Positions 44,730 to 57,522 of a stretch of DNA of 60,000 nucleotides are shown piece after piece. A program made the translations under genes and the position numbers. Source of the DNA: Symsagittifera roscoffensis (Eukaryota; Xenacoelomorpha; Acoela; Convolutidae); the NCBI RefSeq assembly GCF_963678635.1, contig NC_087070.1, forward strand, positions 37,019,109 to 37,079,108, given 5' to 3'. Numbering within the stretch: the first letter of the stretch is position 1; every line of letters starts with the position of its first letter. The notes beneath the pieces were generated by a model. It was given only the letters and a program-made list of their open reading frames with translations. It was not told the origin of the DNA and made no database searches.

Positions 44730-45120
44730 AGAATCGAAAATGTCTGTAAGAGAAAGTTAAGGTTAAGATATGAACATATTTGAGAAATTATGAAGTGTGA
44801 GAACTGACATCATGGATTTCCGATTATGACAATAAGACAAACAACATGTCATTTGGTAGAATTTGTTGTAATTAGTTGTCAAGATTTTAGTTGTCAAGAT
44901 TAGCATATAGAAACAAAGCTGAGAAGATTCATAATCTTGCTCAGCTTATATTGGCGGGTATTAAAGAGGAAAACGGGAAAACCCAGGACAAGCAGTAAAT
45001 TTTGAATCTCCCAATACCAGTTGTCAAATATTCAATCATAGTCAAATCTAATCTTTAATGTTTTATGAATCAAAGCTAGTTTCTGCAAGCTGAGGTGACT
45101 ACTTTATGATGTATTCTTAA
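44730..45120 (+). repeat. 3' LTR of the degenerate Gypsy
   Basis: Diverged direct repeat of 36612-37052. Edges approximate. Confidence 0.55.
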
Positions 45121-45199
45121 AAAAACTGAATTTTTAAATTCGAAATTTTCCAGTTCCGACTTAACATTTACACGGACACTCGTAGTTATAACCGCGTCC

Positions 45200-46450
45200 T
45201 ACTTCAATTTTTTTGCGAAAAAGATGAAACCAAAGGTGGATGACATGGTCTATTTCAACACAGTTCTCTGGATAAAGTGAATTTGAAGAGGTTCGTACAT
45301 TTTTTTGTTTTCCCGGTTAAGAAAGTTTTTTCCACATTGGTGCTTCTTTCGTTCAGTTTCTTGTGAAAAGTCTGACTGAACTTACCCAGCATTGGACAAA
45401 CAATGTAGATGGCAAATTGCTACGGTAATCATAAGATTTCCTTTTCTCAGAGGTAGTCTTTTTGTTCCTTACGAAAGTTTTTTTCAGTGGAACACAATTT
45501 AGCCTGTCATGATTGATTTTCTGGATATTAGTTATCCAACCACTGCTTTCGGTTGAACGAATTCTATCACTTTAGCAAATTATTCTACTGTGGAGTGCTC
45601 GGGAAAACTCGAAGAACCATTTTTTAATGGCACACTTTTTACACTGACAGGAGCAAAACCTCCAAAACTTGGTATGGTACTTGTTATTAAATGTTTCTGA
45701 AACTATCCGAAATTATTTTCCTGTTTGGGTGAAGCATTTTTAAATCTAGTTTTTCCAGCTATTCAGATGCTTTGCGTGTTTCTTTTGTAACTGGTAAACT
45801 GAAATGTAATAACTTTGCTAACCGCGACGTTATTTAGGGATCACACTCCATAGTTCTCACTATATCAACAACGTAACTGAGAAAACTTTTCTCTAGCTGA
45901 ACTGGCTAATCGTCCTTTCTTGCACTGCAACTTTGTCGTTTTACATATCTTTTTGTACTTATCATCGGATAAATCACCGCACTTTTGTGATACCAGTTCA
46001 AACAGCTCTCACATTCTACACATTTGAGGGCATAACATTACTCCACTCCTTACACCGGCATCTGAAAAAGCCATCAGTTTTTTTAATGGCATCATCAATT
46101 CCGGAGTACCCCTTATTAGTGCAAATTCGTTTAACTCCAACCAATGTTTCGCAAAAATCAGGAAAAAGGGAATCTCTGGTCGCCAAGCTATCTTTCTGAT
46201 TTAACCATGTTTCCTTGCACTTGAAATGGACCAGACTAACTGTCATGTCCAGTATTATGTTCATGGCTTTCTTAGCAGGTGACGATGTTTCATCTTGCGA
46301 ATATTGCTTTTCAAAAGATTTTTTTTTGTTACGCCATGAGTGGCACAGTTGTATAAAACTCTGAGGGTCCTATTTGTTTTCCAAATAAGACTAAGCAGGG
46401 TCGTTCACGATGCCAATGCCAGCAAAATGTCCATTGAAGTTGTCGACAGG
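45200..46450 (-). pseudogene. Third Penelope-like element, very decayed
   Basis: On the minus strand, 46264-46016 carries HFKCKETWLNQKDSLATRD, matching the motif B region of the other copies. KCVECESCLNWYHKS near 46025-45980 corresponds to KAVEYESFYNLFYQKS in the copy at 24.9 kb. FLSYVVDIVRTM near 45890-45855 is the active-site segment with YVVD instead of YVDD. QWLDN and YPENQS near 45540-45515 match the linker. Stops are frequent and no endonuclease was found below 45200. Confidence 0.65.
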
Positions 46451-48045
46451 CTGCTCTCGTCGGATCTTCGGAAAGCCTGGTTTGATGGCGATCGTTTCAT
46501 GAAGTGAAGGAATAATCAAACGTGCATTTGGGTTGTGGTGCAAACGTGCCTAAGTACTAACCCTAAGTACTTTCTCAGAGATGCTGGCACAATTGCAGAA
46601 TGTGTATTGGCTTTCTGTTGAGTTGTTTGTTTTGTTACTGATTTGTAACTGACAGGCGGTTTGGTTTAAAACTTAGGGTAGTTTGGTTGTCATGCGAGCG
46701 AAAACTCAGGCGATAAAAGTTTGTAGTTCGGAATCAAGTTCTTGGATTGAAGCAGGGTTTGTTTTCATTTGATTTACTTACTGAGTGGAGCAGTAGAAAA
46801 GGATTAGTTTTGTTCGCGGCAGGTGTGTGTTATCGGAAGGGTCGTGACAGGGTTTGCTGTTCAAAAGAGGCAGTGAAAAACTTCGAGATATAAAACTAAA
46901 ACTTTTTATGCAGATCCAGCCAAAATTTGGTAGTTCACGCTTGCTTGGGATTGTTTTGAGATAACAGAATGAGCAGGTAAATATTTCAAGTGTTCATGAC
47001 AGCCCAAAGACTAAAGAATATAATTATTATACGAAGCAACCCAGCTCGCCAGGGAAGCTTCGAAGCCAACAACCTAATCTGAGTATGTTTTTTGAGTTTT
47101 TCTGTTGGGGAGAATTGGTAATGGTAGTTTGCTGGAAACTGCACAGCAAGTCGGGTCTCACTTGCTGGCAGCGCCTTTGCGAATGCCGAAAGCGACATAC
47201 GCCACAATTTTGAAAAACAAGTTTAAAAAACAAATTTGTTCGGATACATTTTGGTTCAAGTTGGTAAAGTTGGTTTTCAGCCTCAAAATGATTCGAGTGT
47301 GTGGTGTTGGGTTTCAACCAAGCTATTTAATTTCCAGTCCCCTTGATAAAGATTTGTTATAACTTTTTGTCAAAATTTCATTTTTGAGGTGTATGACATT
47401 CATCTTAAAAGCTAGGTTTTTAAATCACGCGGCTTGCAAGCTTCCCGCCCCATCCTTAGAGAGACTTACGGAAATTTGCTACACAATGACAGTTAAACTG
47501 AAAACTTCATTAATAAAAAACTACTAAGTTATATCTGCATTTTTTTTTACCAAAGAGGACTCTGTAATTTGATTTGACACCCTTAGTTGCTCGATAAAAA
47601 GCACGCAATATAAATAACCCCAATGGAGTATTTGCTCTAGAGTTTACTGTCAGCGACGTGGAACTGGGAATATGAAAAAACAAATAGTTGGATTTAGTAA
47701 TCGGGTCTTCAGTATTGTCACAGACTTCTTTTCTAAGAACAGGACTTAGGACGGGTGTTCATTCAGACGCACAGGAACATTCAAAAGCTGCTGCCTCTAA
47801 AATTGAAGACTCTTCTTGCGGCGACCTTAAACTGCTAGCAACAGTGTTCTCTGAACTCGTAAAAACATTAAGCGTTTGCCTCTTAGGAATCGTATGGCCA
47901 AAGAGGATAAGCTTCGTCCGCTGCAAATAAACCTCTTGAAATTCGATGTATTTGTAAAAATTGTAGTACTCTTAGTACTATAGTAAAAGTTTTAAGCATT
48001 TGTTGGCATGATTGCTTGCAACATTACGAGGCCAAACTGTGCAAT
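46451..48045. other. AT-rich region without recognisable features
   Basis: Short open frames on both strands near 46986-47362 and 47688-47930 resemble no family and overlap one another. No RNA gene or repeat seen apart from a short CTAAGTACT direct repeat near 46551-46569. Confidence 0.45.
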
Positions 48046-48385
48046 CTGTGCATTGTAAGCGGATTCTGCAACAGGCCAAAATCAGGTTTGTTGAGGAATC
48101 CGCATTTGGTATCTTTTCTTTGATCTTCTTTGCTGTTCTGGGTTCCACAAACAAATACCTAAAACAGTGTACCGCTCAAAATCGCTCCAAAAATAAGGGA
48201 TTCTGCGGAATCCGCAACCGTATTTTCTGACTTTAGAACAGTTTGTGCAAATCAAGAGCAGATAATAGGACATTTGTATAGTTAAATTGAGCTGTTGCGC
48301 ATTCTGCAACTGTAATCGGAATCCGCAAAGTGTAAGTGGAATCCGTAAATTGAAAGTGGAAGTTTGCGGATTCCGCTTGCCTATA
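48046..48385. repeat. Cluster of GGAATCCGCA-type motifs in both orientations
   Basis: Forward copies near 48094, 48206, 48316 and 48338 (one base changed). Reverse copies, GCGGATTCTGCA and GCGGATTCCGC, near 48059 and 48366, with related CATTCTGCAACT near 48299. At 48199-48215 two form a small palindrome. Confidence 0.65.
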
Positions 48386-48539
48386 TGTATGTGTAGTATA
48401 TTACTACATTGATCAATTACCAGTTGAAATATCAAACGTTTGTTCACAATTCCGGTCAACCCAACTTCGATCTCAAATCCTGTCAACTTCGATCTCATCT
48501 TTGATCTCAATTCACTAGAATCGGAATCTACTAGATCAT

Positions 48540-48608
48540 CAGTATTTGGGATTGATGGAATCCCAAATACTGACCAGTATTTAGGATTTACGCAATCTCA
48601 AATACTGA
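48540..48608. repeat. Two adjacent hairpins
   Basis: 48540-48553 and 48559-48572 form a perfect 14-bp stem (CAGTATTTGGGATT) with a five-base loop. A second, imperfect version of the same stem directly follows at about 48575-48608. Confidence 0.75.
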
Positions 48609-48664
48609 CCTAAGCTCGCGATATGCTCTGTGTTTTATTTCCATACTATCACACAAACAATGAC

Positions 48665-48719
48665 AAATATTGAACTTGTGGAATTTCCAAACAACGAAAA
48701 ATATTGAACTTGTGGAATT
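48665..48719. repeat. Short direct repeat
   Basis: AAATATTGAACTTGTGGAAT occurs at 48665 and 48699, a 34-bp tandem duplication. Confidence 0.75.
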
Positions 48720-51375
48720 GTGAACACAAATCATCAAATTGTGGTTTTTTCACGTGTAATGTTGAGTTGCGAATCAGAGAATTTTCAAATAGAGAACAAA
48801 AAGAGATGCAGTACTGTTGTACACAAGTCTTACAAACAGATATATATTATTCAAAGGTATGTACTAACAACTTCTCAACTTTGTTATTGACTTGTTTCAT
48901 ACACACTGACAAAATAAAACACTCATTCAAATTGTTTTCAATTGAAAATTGACAATTAACGTTGTTGCCTAAAAGCGCATCAATCAATAACTTTCATATT
49001 GAGTCAGAAGCTAAAGCTTTGATTTTTTCGCTTTTATTTAAGCAGAATGTCAGATCTGGCAAAAACGGCGAAAAACCTAAAAATGAGCATAGTTATCAGT
49101 CTTTAAAGATAAGAAGACATTTTTTGAGTTATATAATCGCTCTTGTGAACTTAAAATAGCTTGAAGAACATATAGAAACTGAACTTTACTTTGTTTCAAC
49201 ACCAGACGTCCGCATCGACCAAATTTCAGATATACTACTTAATGTGTCAAATTTTTACTCAAAAAAATTGAATGGACTATAGATTTGACAGGAGTATTGA
49301 CAGTTTTCCCAGGGCAAGAAAGCCTCGAATGCAAAAGCTTTGAAAAAAGATGCAAAAATTTTCAGCATGTCAATGAGAATTTAAAATTTTACTTTTGTTG
49401 ATAAAACCTCAAACCTGAACCTGAGGGATTTTTTGCAGAAAATCGTTGAAAAGCAATTTTGTCAAAAAATGCCGCCATGTTTTATAAGAACCAAATCATT
49501 TTTTGCTTTTCCCAATTAATTATCAGATTTTTCCATTTTCAGCCGTGTTCATTTTAGATCAATTGTCAGTTTTTTCATATCTGATGAGATTTGAGCTCGA
49601 TGACGCAATTAACCCTCGAATTTGATTCTCTAGTTTGAGTTCAATGACGCATTTAAATTTATTTGGTTCTTTTCTTTTAAATTTGAAGACGACTCTCAAA
49701 ACACACAAAGAGGCTAAAAATTCCTCCTTTTTTATTGTTCTCAAGAAGCACTGAAGTAAAATTGTGTTTTATCTCTTGAAATATCATTGTTTCCTAATCA
49801 TTAATAATTCAATCTAAAATATTTCGGGTCTTTGTTTTCTGCAAGTGCTTTGAAGCTTATCTCGCATTTAAATGGTAAGGCGATGAATTTTAATAAGCCG
49901 TGCGGTAGGTTAACAAAAAAAAAACGGTTAAAAAAGTTGCGTTTAGCAGATGCTTCGGTAAGTCGAACGCAGCCAACAGAAGTATTTATTCGTATTCAGT
50001 CAATTTTTTGAAAGATTAATGCCAGCAATTTACAAAAAATTTGGATCAAGTTAACATCATCTCCCAAATAGACTTAGTTAAGATCCTTCTACCCAGCATT
50101 TAACTTAAATCAAAATTGTAAAGAGCGCTGCATGTAAAATGCTATATTCTGATTTGGTCTGAAAACCAAGTAAACATTGTCCCCCTCTAAAAGCCTTTGG
50201 GGTTGGTGGGGAAAGGGGTGATTTAAGGATGTTAACTTGGTCCAAAAATTTTATTATAATGAAGCAGACTCAATTTTTTGTCGAGAAAGGTTGATTTGTA
50301 GCCTGTGGTCAATTACTTGATAATTTGTATTTTTGGTATCATTTTTTGTTCATTGATAACTCAGAAAACAACATCAAATGGATCTATCTGTAATGAGAGC
50401 GTTCTGTTCATTGCAGCTTTTGGTGAAAAAAACAACATGGATTGATAGCTGAATGGAAAGCGCATAAATTGAATATTGGGAAGAAAGGGAATTGGGGAAG
50501 ATTTTTGAGTGGCATCATCATAAACACTTGGTTGTAGAGCAAACAAAGATCTGTTTGGAATACTTCATTATTTTTGACACCTGCAGAACTGTTCCGAGTA
50601 GTTTACCTCCAACTTATTGTTGCAAACTGTCAAACTGAAAAAAGAAGCAAAAATGAAAAGTTCAATTTGATCTCAGTGAATTTGAGTTCAAAATTATCCT
50701 GAATTGAGAATGGATATTTTTGTTGTGTTTAATAAAGAGCAATGGCATTCTTGAGTACACAGAAAGGAAAAAATGAACTAAATTGTATCCAGGATACCAA
50801 ATAAGTCAGGGGCGAGTCTCTATTTTCAGGAGAGGGAAGGGATGGTTTTTCAAACAATACTTCCAAACAGGGGCAGATCTAGGTTTTTGTCGAAGGGTGG
50901 GGCTGGTTTTCTCTCAAATTACTATAGAGACCATATTTCTAACACGTTTTTGAAAAATCGGGCCAAAAATAACGTTTTTAGGCACTTTTTGGAAAATGTT
51001 GACCAGGAAATTGGTCTTACTTCAAAATTAGTATATATTGGCGCCCAAAGCGCCTTAGAGAAAATTAAGAGTTAGTCACATAGAATGCTCCAAATTTTTT
51101 TTTCAAGTCTACCAAAATTTTCCTCGGTATCTTTCGAAAGACTTAATAAACATTGCGTTGTCTAGCCAGGATTTTTAATGCCTCTGGCAAACATTTTCGG
51201 TTTTAATTTGAAAAGGACTCACCGACAAGCAAAAGCTCTTCTTTCCTCTCATTGACTTAAAATATGATTATCTACTGGAGACTCGGATCTCTTAAATCCA
51301 TCCTATCATCCTATGGTACCTAGTAACGAATTGCTACCCCTATAAAAACGAATTCAGCCATTAAGAATCTGTGAA
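48720..51375. other. AT-rich region without genes
   Basis: No coding frame recognised. 50803-50925 has two G-rich stretches starting CAGGGGCGAG and CAGGGGCAGATCTAGG that recall ends of hAT-type elements, but no partner end is visible. A C-rich/G-rich inverted pair lies near 50180-50216. Confidence 0.45.
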
Positions 51376-52377
51376 CTTTGTGCCTACCCGCATCCAGTTT
51401 CAAGCGTTAATAATCGATTATATTACGATTTTAGTACCAGTCTCACTATAATTGAGAAACAATCAATTTTAATCAATTAATAATCGATTATAATCTCTCT
51501 TTTTAAATTCAAATTATAATTAATTATAATCCATTATAATCGATTATAATCGATTATTTATTCGTCTATTTTTTGATACAATTATAATCGATTATAATTG
51601 ATTATAATCCATTATTTTTATTCAAATTTCTATTTTTTTAGTTTTGCACAAAAGTCCATTATAATTGATTATAATTGATTATAATTGATTATAATCCCTT
51701 TTGTTTGTCCATTTTTGTCTTCGAAGTTGCATCTAAATTGCTTATATTTTATGCTTTTTGTGTACGTTGGTTCCTATGAAAAATGAGAAAAATGTTTTTA
51801 AAGTTTTCCAATTAATTCAAATTTATAAGTTTTTTTTCATTTCTTCTCCATTAGAGTTGTTTTGTGATGCATATTTTAAGCTTTTTTAAACACCAAAACA
51901 TCAGCAGATTGATTTAGTTTCATGATTGATTCGGAAAATTTATTTTTCATCTACCGCGAGAACCTTTCCACTCATATGAAAGGATCTCTATGAAACTTTT
52001 GTTTCGTGGTATAACTTTGTGTTCAGATGAACCAAAGTGTTCAAGAGATCTCTCTTTTAGAGATTTTTTTATTGACACAAAAAAATAACCCATTAGATAT
52101 ATTTCGAATGTATCAAAATTTCGGCAAAATAAGAGATTATAGTCGATTATAATCGATTATAATTGATTTTAAGGGTTTTTAGTAAGAACTATAATCAATT
52201 ATAATCGATTATAAGAGATAATAATCTCTTGGAAAATATCACGATTATAATCAATTATAAATCCCTTAAGGACCTAATTTTGGTAAATATAATCGATTAT
52301 AATTGTCAAAAAATCATCATAATAATCCGTTATAATCGATTATTTACGCCTAAACTTGGATGCGGGTAGTAACAAAG
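51376..52377. mobile_element. Non-autonomous TIR element with TAATCGATTA arrays
   Basis: The ends form an imperfect inverted repeat of about 45 bp: CTTTGT-GC-CTACCCGCATCC on the left against CTTTGT-TA-CTACCCGCATCC on the right, both running into AATAATCGATTATA. Inside, AATCGATTA occurs at least nine times, with ATTGATTATAAT variants, grouped near both ends (51.41-51.70 and 52.14-52.34 kb), typical of subterminal transposase-binding repeats. There is no ORF. I see no clear target-site duplication, so the superfamily is open. Confidence 0.7.
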
Positions 52378-55300
52378 AAACCCTCACCACCTTGCAAGGG
52401 GAGGTAATTAAAGAGATCCGGAGATCCGGAAAATCTTCCCCGGAAATCCGGAAAATCTTCCCCGTATTTAATATTATCTCCTCTCCACATCAAAATTGTA
52501 ACTTTAAGTCTTTAATTAAAATTGCGCCTGAAAATTCTAGTTGATACTTTCCACTGCCTATGCACAAAAAGGATTTTCAAGTAGCTCTAAAAATTATACG
52601 TTTTCAAAATGTGGAAAAGGTAAATGTTCCGACTTATTTTTCGGACAAAGTTTTTATGCTCAGGGTCGTGGTTTTTATCCAGACAGTATTGGACTCTTTA
52701 ACTGGTTATTTTTGGACGGAATTTCAAAACAACCTGTCAGAACCGACTCAGCGCTAAGTAATTTTGATGCAAATAAGTTAGCAGTTCCGATGATGTTAAC
52801 TTGATCCAATTTCGTTTTTTAAAAATATGAACTGTTTTCTTTGTCGCAAGCTTTATCAGATGCTTGAAAAGGTAGTCGGAACATCCAAGGCATCGCCCTT
52901 GAGCTAGCAGATTTGATTATTTTTAAAATCCACCATTACCCTGAAAACATACGTAAGTGCAAAATTAGTGTGAACAAACTGATAGTGCAAGCTCTACAGT
53001 TTATGAACAAATTTCATCTCTCCAGAATTTTAATGATTTTTGTTGAATTTGGTATTGTACTGCGGACGTTTGTCTTCCGAAAATTAGCACAATTATTAGA
53101 AAAAAGGCTCGTGTAAATTGTTCCTGAAAAACGTCCCAATTTTGGTCACATTAACCCATAAACGTTTACGATGATGACTGGAGCCTTTGCATGTTCTAAG
53201 GGTCGTTTTTCCCCTCAAAAGGTTCTTAACAGGCATTTAAAAATAATTGCATCAACTTTTTCTCAAAGAACTATCATTTCTTCGCACATCAATCTAATTA
53301 GTACAGTTTTTGAAGGTTTTTTTGAGCCTAAAGTTGTCTGTTCACGCCTGACCTAGCAAACACATCTTTTATTTTGACAAAAGAAATTAATGGTGACAAA
53401 AATGGTATCATGGGCAAATGTTTTCACAAAGAGGAGGAAGATTATTTTAGATTGCCTGAAAGAACCCTTTGTGAACGAATTTTATTTTTAATAATTTATA
53501 AGAATATGGCAAGAAACTGATGACAGCAGTCAAACTTGCCTATAACTGAGTCAGTGAAAAAATTTTCAATTCGTTTGGAGCGTAAGTTTGGAGCGTAACA
53601 AAATTAAAACTTCAGCAACAAAAAAAAATCGAAAAAAGACGTAGCTGAAATTAAAAGCCATTAATAAAACAATTACACTCACAAGCTAAGAAAAATTCTG
53701 AAACAACATTTCGATAATCAGATCAAAGAGTACTTGATTGAACAATTTTAACTAAAGGTAACAAATAAACGATCATCTCGTAAATTTAAATGCCAAAATT
53801 CAGCATTTGGGGAGAGATTGCTCACTTTGTTCAAAATTGCTGTTGAAAAAAAGCGCGAAAAAGATCAAGTTTAAATCAATTTAAAAAAAAAATTTTGTAC
53901 ATTTTTTAGGTAAGAGGCAAGTAAAAAAATTGAAAAACTACAGAAGAAGACGCATTAAGAACTAGAGTAACAGAAATTTGGCAAGAAAATTAAAATGTGG
54001 GCCATCAAAAATGAGTCGTCAGCTGTCATTAATTTTTGTGAAATTTCATCTGAAAATCGGAAAAATGGTTCTCTCGAAACAGAGAGAGGTTTTTTGTAAT
54101 TTAACACAGTTGGCAACCTTCACGATTTCCTTGAGGTAGTTCAAATCGGGGGAAAAACTTTACGCCATTAGCTCATTACCTTCATTTTGTGATATAATCG
54201 AAACTATAATCCAACATTATTTCCTGCTTTCTTTTGTTTGTCAATTGATCTCCATAACAAAGTCTGACAAAAAAAAAGTTTCTTAACTTTTTTCTGTAAT
54301 AGAAAAAACGTGGAAGTTTTAATTCGAAATCGGGAATGCATTATGCCAATTTATCATTAAAAGCAATTTATGGAACAAAGACGTCCTCTAAAATTTTGAT
54401 AAACGAAATCAAAGAGCGGAGCACTTGGTCGAACGTTTTCCACTAAACTGACCCGGATGTACGCAAAAAACGTTTATAATACAACTTCCACATGTAAAAA
54501 TTGTACGATAGGTAATTTTTTTCCTGCTGCTAAAAGTAAAAAATCCAAACTTCAGGGATTTTTTCCCAATTCTGATCGCAACATCAATTTCAAGCTAGAT
54601 TGGCATTTATCAAAAAAAAATTGCATGCAATTGTTATTTTTTAAATAACGTAGTCCAGGCTGAATTTTTCATACAAAACAAACAAAATTGGCTAAAAATT
54701 TTTCTGCAAATCTAAATTTGAAATTATTGATGTTTTTTTTATATGGCCAGATTTACTTCAGAAAAAATCATGCCATAGTTTTTGACAAAAATAAATTTTT
54801 TGATTGAACTTTTATTTAGACAAATGCAACAGCTTAAAGCTTTTATTCATATTTCTTAGTGAATTATAAGTTATAATTTCGTAAATTACTAAACAAGTAC
54901 AATTATGTTTGAGATTTCTTCCCTCAATCATTGGGGTTTCTTGAGTTAGAAAATCTTGGTTATTGTGTTTTCGGGCAAAACACAAAAAAAATTAGCAGAA
55001 CGCTTATCAATTTGAAGAAAATAATTTTTTTTTATTTTTGTAAAAATAGTTATCATAGAACTTTTTTAAATGAAAAAAAAAGGTTATTGTCGAATCTTCT
55101 TCACAAATAGTTGTAAGTATGGAATTGTACGAAAGTGTATGAGAAGCATTTTTGGTCAACCCGGGCAACAAGTGAACAATCAAATCCTAAAACTAAATGG
55201 CAATTTTCAACACCTTGGGAGATATTGCTCGCTTGGTTTATATCCAAAATAAAAACAAAAACATTTTAGAAAAAATTAGTGGATTTGGTAAAACAAAAAA

Positions 55301-57224
55301 CTAGAACGAACAAATTGCAAAATGGGCTTATTACAAATTTACAACTCAAAAAATGCAATCAGAAATTTTTTTCAGTTGAGAAAATCTAGGATGCACAACG
55401 TTAATTCATTCAGAAAACGCCAAAAACACTTCAAGTGACTTGAATCTCGTCAAACTTATTGTTTGGCAAGAACAGACTTGTTTTTGAAGTAATAATTTGT
55501 TTCGTTTTTATTCTTTGGTAGTGAAAACCTGTAACTGTCAACCTCATTTTGATTTGGAATAACGTGAAACTTTCAGAGTTTGGTCTGGTTGAAACGACAA
55601 CTTCTGATACACGGTTGGCTGAGTCCTACTGCAAGCATTGAGCAAGTTCGAAAAAAATCATTCTGGACTATTTGTTGTGATTAACCAACAAAAAAGAATA
55701 GAAAATTTATATGTTTTACAAAACAAAAACTTTGCTAAATTTATTTGACGGTCTCTAAACTCTCAAACCCAGAAGACTATTGCGAAACGAGGAAACAAGA
55801 GGATAAGCAATATGCGTGATAAGCAGTATAAGAGCATAGTGAAAAAAAGTGGGAGACGGTCGAAAAGACTTTTGAGTGGCATTGTAGCGCTCAATTATTG
55901 ATGGTGTCCAGCAATCATAACATTACCGGTTCAAATTGCACGTGCGGTGCAAGGTGAGCTCTTGCAAGTAACTCATAGCTTAGATGGGTGCTGGTTTTAG
56001 GCGCTCATGTCAACCTAAATATTAGACCTTTGGGTAAGATCTGCGGGCTGATTGACTAAAAAAGATGAAACTGCTGACAATGCGAAAACGCTAATCTCAA
56101 AGCAGACAGTTTTGGCAGTTTAGATAGTTTTGTTGTTGTTTAGTTTTTAAACCCAGTATTGATCACTTTTTGTTCATTAAGAATTCCGATAAACTTTTCG
56201 GAGAGTTTTTGTACTATATTTTTTCAGAAAAAAGCATGTTAATAGATGTCTGAAAACTGAAGCAGTAGATGGCATCAACACCAGAATAGATATGCCAAAT
56301 TTGAGCAAATGAGAATTGGATACATGTATTGTCCACTTAATTCTGAAAAACATCCCTTAATACTATGTATAAGTTTTGAAGGAGCAATTTATTGGAGGTT
56401 TTTGAAAACAATCAGAGATATGATTTTTTCCCAGATCAAAAATTGTTTGCTTACAAACTAGTCTTAAATATAACTTAGGATTTTACAATTCTTCATAATT
56501 CATCGCTTAACTTATTCCTTGCAGATGACACATGAAAAAAATGAGTTACAATAGTTTTTGTTATTAGAAGATTTTATACAAAAACATTAAACGACTACAA
56601 CAGAATTTAACAATTTTCTAAATTTTAATGTTGCCTTGATGAAAATATAGTAACAAGTAAACTATTTTGTCGCATTAATTTGTGATGTGGGTGAGGGCTT
56701 CTCGAATTGTGTTCTTTACAGAAATACATATAGCGTGGTAATGTTGTTTCCCTCGCAATAGATCGTGGTGGTAATTCAGGAAATTTGAAAACAGTTAAAA
56801 TAGGAAAAGCTTTTAAAAGTAATCCATCCTGCCCATTTTTTTTAGCAAAAACAAGGGCTTCTCATTTTGGTTGAAAAAACAAAATAATCATCGTTGTGGT
56901 TTTTTTCTTTTGGATATTACTTGCATTTTAAAATTGCAAACATGTACCAACAAATGAACTGAGTTCTGCTGGAAAGTCCAAATTCGACATGCAATGACTC
57001 TGCGGCGATTAGACTAATCAACCGTTGAAATCTAAAACCAGGGCAGAGTCTTAACAATTTTAACAATTATAGCTAGTATTATCAAATATTGTATTGTGAA
57101 ATAAGGTTGGCGTGTCAGAGAGCTGCGTTACCGATAGACAAAGAAATTTCTTTTTCGGATATTTGAAAAACTATTGGATTTTAGACAAAATATGAGAAGT
57201 TTTCGAATTCCCGGGATCATCAAT
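52378..57224. other. AT-rich region without recognisable genes
   Basis: Open frames at 52541-52804, 52913-53116, 53171-53356, 54457-54648 and 55070-55252 are short and low in complexity. 52424-52466 contains a 22-bp direct repeat, ATCCGGAAAATCTTCCCCGG. 55154-55166 carries GGTCAACCCGGG, the end sequence of the element at 57225-57522, without a visible partner. Confidence 0.45.
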
Positions 57225-57522
57225 TACCCGGGTTGACCTCCATACACCGAAAATGGTTATCATACAATTCCATACATCAAGTGTGTGGAAAAACGCTTGT
57301 CATACAATTTTCATACAATTTCGAAAAATGGTTGGAAACTGGTATAAACTTATTTCTGTGGCTGTTTGATTCTTATAAAACAGTCTGGTGATAAAAAACT
57401 GAGCTTCTCGTTTTTTGAAAAAATGCTTATCATACAATTCCCATATATGGAAATTGTATGACTGGCATTTTTTTGATGGCGACACAAAAAAATTTTCAAG
57501 TAATTTGTGGTCAACCCGGGTA
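57225..57522. mobile_element. Tc1/mariner-type MITE with TA flanks
   Basis: CCCGGGTTGACC at 57227-57238 and its reverse complement at 57509-57520 are each flanked outside by TA, the usual target duplication of Tc1/mariner elements. The interior holds repeated CATACAATT(T/C) words, including an imperfect 30-bp palindrome centred on CATATATG at 57431-57460. It is under 300 bp and non-coding. Confidence 0.7.

Noticed and set aside
50803-50960. End of a hAT element (CAGGGGCAGATCTAGG)
   Set aside because: Only a loose resemblance, with no opposite end or target duplication visible.
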